Assembly: GCA_016926135.1 (NCBI GenBank)
Contig: JAFGPH010000491.1
Coordinates: 1-5,437 of the forward strand
Direction of reading: 5' to 3'
From: Deltaproteobacteria bacterium
GTDB taxonomy: Bacteria > Desulfobacterota > DSM-4660 > Desulfatiglandales > HGW-15
Length of the DNA: 5,437 nucleotides
Under the pieces are notes generated by a model. It did no database searches and was not told the DNA's origin. It saw only the letters and a program-made list of their open reading frames with translations. This document shows positions 5,049 to 5,437 of this stretch, piece after piece. The translations under genes were made by a program, and so were the position numbers. Every line of letters starts with the position of its first letter. The stretch's first letter is position 1.

Positions 5049-5437
5049 TCATCTCTCCACCTGCTGTGTCACCAGCGCCGCCGCATCTCCCATATCCCTG
5101 GCCACAAAAAACGTGAGACCCGACTCCTCCAGGATCCTCCTTCCGTCTTCCACATTCGTTCCTTCCAGACGAACGATCAGGGGGACCCGGATAGCCGTCT
5201 TTTTCGCCGCTGAAACAACCCCCCTGGCGAGTACGTCGCAGCGCAGGATGCCGCCGAAGATATTGATCAGGATGGCCTTGACCTTTTCATCCTCCAGGAT
5301 GATCTCGAAGCCCCTGGTGATCATCTCCTCGCTGGCCCCGCCCCCCACGTCCAGGAAGTTGGCGGGCTCGGCACCCGCCATCTTGATCAGATCCATGGTC
5401 GCCATGGCCAGGCCTGCTCCGTTGACCATGCATCCGA
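5049..5437 (-). CDS. sucC: Succinate-CoA ligase, beta subunit, C-terminal part (runs off the right edge)
   Basis: The visible 128 codons are roughly the last third of SucC, which carries the nucleotide-binding ATP-grasp region and the ligase domain and pairs with SucD. Seen here are [18 protein letters not shown] at the cut end, [12 protein letters not shown], the [15 protein letters not shown] strand-loop that includes the second phosphate site, and [19 protein letters not shown], ending in TQQVER. The order and residues follow E. coli SucC closely by recall. The frame continues through the window edge without a start, so the ATG at 5429 is internal (the Met of CMVNGAG). sucD follows on the same strand across the octamer array. 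Confidence 0.96.
   Translation of the reverse strand, partial: GCMVNGAGLAMATMDLIKMAGAEPANFLDVGGGASEEMITRGFEIILEDEKVKAILINIFGGILRCDVLARGVVSAAKKTAIRVPLIVRLEGTNVEDGRRILEESGLTFFVARDMGDAAALVTQQVER

Noticed and set aside
3906..5213. 435-codon open frame on the plus strand
   Set aside because: It runs antisense across the cysteine-rich gene start, sucD, the octamer array and sucC. Its EYWSIGVL and HYSITPLL segments are just translated repeat units.

Overview
The window looks like chromosomal core DNA from a GC-rich Gram-negative bacterium. My best guess is a deltaproteobacterium (Desulfobacterota). This is inferred from the mix of RNase J directly ahead of FtsK, a Tat translocase subunit, a bacterial sucC-sucD pair and a short SSB. 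No sequence search could be run, so the lineage is not proven.

Layout from left to right: (1) 1-863, minus: the N-terminal part of the DNA translocase FtsK, cut by the left edge. (2) 864-1073: a gap holding a 7-bp-period tandem repeat arranged as an inverted pair, plus two small palindromes. (3) 1074-2723, minus: complete ribonuclease J. (4) 2724-2926: a divergent promoter region with a perfect-armed palindrome in the rnj leader. (5) 2927-3340, plus: ssb, the only plus-strand gene. (6) 3337-3531, minus: tatA, whose stop codon shares a CTAG with the ssb stop. (7) 3548-3946, minus: an unrecognised cysteine-rich protein, 16 bp ahead of tatA and very likely co-transcribed with it. (8) 3947-4034: a near-consensus sigma70-type promoter for that pair. 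(9) 4035-4910, minus: sucD. (10) 4911-5048: a gap with an 8-bp-period tandem repeat, again an inverted pair. (11) 5049-5437, minus: the C-terminal third of sucC, cut by the right edge.

The genes cover ordinary functions: RNA processing (rnj), chromosome segregation and division (ftsK), DNA replication and repair (ssb), Tat protein export (tatA) and the TCA cycle (sucCD). The unusual content lies between the genes. Both gaps that carry repeats have the same design: short degenerate tandem units (7 bp in one, 8 bp in the other), a spacer of about 20 bp, then the same units in inverted orientation, with one arm ending at or a few bases from the stop codon of the upstream gene. The unit sequences differ, so the two loci share an architecture rather than a sequence. 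The second candidate for novelty is the small cysteine-rich protein coupled to an orphan tatA.
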